From Thermoplasmata archaeon (lineage in GTDB: Archaea > Thermoplasmatota > Thermoplasmata > Lutacidiplasmatales > UBA184), in NCBI GenBank assembly GCA_030040755.1, contig JASHTC010000190.1:1-5073 (forward strand): a stretch of DNA of 5,073 bases, written 5' to 3'. How positions within the stretch are numbered: the first letter of the stretch is position 1; every line of letters starts with the position of its first letter. A model generated the notes under the pieces. That model had not been told where the DNA came from, did no database searches, and was given only the letters and a program-made list of their open reading frames with translations. A program made the position numbers and the translations under genes. Shown here piece by piece: positions 3,463-5,073 of the stretch.

Positions 3463-5073
3463 CTATGCGGCCTCGTCCGACCCCTCGGACGACGGAGTCG
3501 ACTGACGGACCTGCGAGCGGTACATCGCGACCAGCTCCTCCGAAGTCGTCGCCTCGGTCGGTCCCTTGTCGTCGCGGACGCGACCGGTGAACCGGGGGAA
3601 CCGCAGGGCCAGGCCGACGCCCGAGCGGATGACCCCCTCGGCCGCTCGGTGGACGGGGCTCAGCGTGAGCTCCGCCCCGCGCACCTCGAGGACGACGTTC
3701 GGCACGAACCATCGGTCGGCGGCGACCCCGGTCTCGACCCCGGGCGGCCGGTGGTCGCTCTCGAACTTTTTCAGCCGGGTCGGCATCTCCGCGAGCTGGG
3801 CGTCGTCGAACCCGCTGCCGACCTTGCAGAACGACTCGAATCGGTCGCGGTCGGGGTTGTAGACCGCGAGCAGGTACGCCCCGAACCGGCCGGCCCGTCG
3901 GCCGCGTCCGTGGAACCCGCCGACCACGACACCGTCGATCGAGTCGCTGAGTCCGGCCGTGTAGTCGCGTTTGTACTTGATCCACCAGAACCCCCGGGCC
4001 CCGGCGCGGTAGCCGCTCCCGGGGGCGAGCGATTTCGCCATGACGCCCTCGGCCCCGGCGGCGAGGGCGACCTCGAAGAAGTCGGTCGCCGCCTCGACCG
4101 ACGTCACCGTCCGCTGGTCCGCGAGCCGGACCCGCTCGGTCGGCTTCACGGTCGATTCGAGCAGGCGACGGCGCTCCGGGAAGTCGCGCTCGTAGACCGG
4201 CGTTCCCCCGGCCAGGAGCACGTCGAAGACGAACAGGCAGACCGGGACCTCCTCCTGGACCCGGTCGAGGTCGTGCTTCCGACCCCGCCGCCGGGAGACC
4301 TCCTGGAACGGCCGGATCTCGTCCGTGTCCGGGTCGATGGGGACGCACTCCCCCTCGAGGATCGCGGGCAGCGCGGTGACGGCCGCCGGTAGGACGGAGC
4401 GCAGGTCGGGAAATTGGCCGCTGATCTCCTCCAGCCGCCGCGAGAACAGTCGGACCGAGCCGTCCTGAGCGATGTGCGCCTGGACCCGGAGCCCGTCATA
4501 CTTGTATTCCAGGGCCATCGAGCCGCCCATCCGCTCGAGGATCGCGGCGAGCGTCGGCTCGCGCTCGGCCAGCATGGGACGGATCGGGCGTCCGACCTGG
4601 AGCTGGATCTTCTCCAGGCCCGGCAGCCCCCCGTCGACCAGGGCCTCGGCGACGAGGCCGAGGTCGCTCGAGAGGTTGAACGCGGCCTCGATCTTCAGAC
4701 GCGCCCCCTTGGAGCCGTCGGCGAACGCGTCCGCGAGGGCGTCCAGGAGGCTCATCTCCCGGACCCCCACGCGCAGCGTGCCCAGGACGAAACGGACGAG
4801 GTACTTCGCCTCCAGGGGGCTGGCCCGGCCAAGGAGCTGGGTCAGCGTTTCCACCTTCGCCTCCTGCGAGCCGGTGCCGCGCGCGCGGGCGATGCGCACC
4901 AGGTCATCGTAGACGACGGCGACCGTGAGAGGGTCCTCGGCCGCCAACCGGTGCAGCCGGCCGATCAGCTCGGCGGCCGTGGAGCCGAGGTCCCCCGTCT
5001 CCTGCGTCCGACGGGTGACGGCCGCCTCCTCCACCCCCGTGGCGCTCGCGACCGCTCGACGGGCGAGCGAGGC
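3463..5073 (-). CDS. lig: ATP-dependent DNA ligase, archaeal/eukaryal LigI type (5' end outside window)
   Basis: Seals nicks in duplex DNA, joining Okazaki fragments through a ligase-adenylate intermediate. 536 residues are visible, and the frame stays open to the right edge. The GTG at 5034 is not the start: residues just before it continue a normal ligase DNA-binding domain (an ATGVEEAAVTR then ETGDLG block), and about 60-70 N-terminal residues are probably missing. Counting from that GTG as residue 1: DNA-binding domain to about 155; motif I EYKYDGLR with the adenylated lysine K178; SRRLEEIS (198-205); motif III LEGECV (226-231); IIIa LFVFDVL (267-273); IV EGVMAK (329-334); V WWIKYKRDY (350-358); OB-fold to the end, with motif VI RFPRFTGRVRDDKG (478-491). 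All catalytic motifs are intact. The last ~12 residues are Ser/Glu-rich and probably disordered. It is the first gene of the leftward series visible here. Confidence 0.97.
   Translation of the reverse strand, partial: ASLARRAVASATGVEEAAVTRRTQETGDLGSTAAELIGRLHRLAAEDPLTVAVVYDDLVRIARARGTGSQEAKVETLTQLLGRASPLEAKYLVRFVLGTLRVGVREMSLLDALADAFADGSKGARLKIEAAFNLSSDLGLVAEALVDGGLPGLEKIQLQVGRPIRPMLAEREPTLAAILERMGGSMALEYKYDGLRVQAHIAQDGSVRLFSRRLEEISGQFPDLRSVLPAAVTALPAILEGECVPIDPDTDEIRPFQEVSRRRGRKHDLDRVQEEVPVCLFVFDVLLAGGTPVYERDFPERRRLLESTVKPTERVRLADQRTVTSVEAATDFFEVALAAGAEGVMAKSLAPGSGYRAGARGFWWIKYKRDYTAGLSDSIDGVVVGGFHGRGRRAGRFGAYLLAVYNPDRDRFESFCKVGSGFDDAQLAEMPTRLKKFESDHRPPGVETGVAADRWFVPNVVLEVRGAELTLSPVHRAAEGVIRSGVGLALRFPRFTGRVRDDKGPTEATTSEELVAMYRSQVRQSTPSSEGSDEAA

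Noticed and set aside
3386..4348. Extension of the PRC-barrel frame upstream through the ligase gene
   Set aside because: The frame is open only because of high GC; the upstream part is Arg/Pro/Gly-rich and overlaps the catalytic ligase sequence. The PRC domain starts at 3385.
3340..4392. Long + strand open frame antisense to the ligase and PRC-barrel genes
   Set aside because: It spans two well-supported opposite-strand genes and the gap between them, and its Arg/Pro-rich translation shows no family motif.
5032..5034. GTG as the ligase start codon
   Set aside because: The frame is open to the window edge, and the residues just upstream match the conserved DNA-binding domain of archaeal ligases, so this is an internal valine.
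1..5073. CRISPR arrays, insertion sequences, attachment sites or a defence system
   Set aside because: I found no spaced direct repeats, terminal inverted repeats, transposase, integrase, nuclease or toxin-like motifs. The tRNA has no repeated 3' end nearby to suggest an integrated element.

Overview
The window reads as chromosomal DNA from a GC-rich euryarchaeon, most plausibly an uncultivated Thermoplasmatota lineage. The evidence is the gene set: an archaeal/eukaryal-type ATP-dependent DNA ligase, the exosome cap protein Csl4, a METTL5-type rRNA methyltransferase, an archaeal PRC-barrel protein and a tRNA-Leu gene with an archaeal-style intron at position 37/38. Very high GC and near absence of A/T-ending codons rule out classical low-GC Thermoplasmatales. 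The assignment to phylum is inference from gene content, not from a marker-gene tree.

Layout. On the + strand, positions 3-410 hold the C-terminal end of a membrane-anchored surface protein with extracellular N-glycosylation sequons, one transmembrane helix and a cytoplasmic C2H2 zinc finger. A 95-bp convergent gap (411-505) follows, with a pyrimidine tract that may end this transcript. Everything else is on the - strand and reads leftward from the right edge: ligase (truncated by the window end, 3463-5073), a 77-bp gap, PRC-barrel protein (3086-3385), tRNA-Leu(UAA) (2979-3083, only 2 bp after the PRC stop codon), METTL5-like methyltransferase (2315-2926), Csl4 (1719-2318, ATGA overlap) and a divergent serine hydroxymethyltransferase (SHMT)-like PLP enzyme (506-1741, 23-bp overlap).

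How it fits together. The PRC-tRNA-METTL5-csl4-glyA block looks like one polycistronic unit dominated by RNA metabolism: a tRNA, a small-subunit rRNA m6A methyltransferase and the exosome cap. An SHMT-family enzyme is appended. The tRNA has no room for its own promoter or for a terminator after it, so its maturation probably depends on processing out of an mRNA. A strong archaeal TATA-like element inside the METTL5 reading frame may add an internal promoter for csl4-glyA.

The most interesting points are the tRNA abutting a stop codon with its 21-nt bulge-helix-bulge intron, the membrane protein with a cytoplasmic C2H2 finger, the SHMT-like enzyme with several active-site substitutions and an insertion, and the in-frame TATA element. 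No mobile element, CRISPR array or clearly new defence system is visible. Apart from the shortest gaps the window is fully coding, and no stretch over 300 bases lacks a gene.
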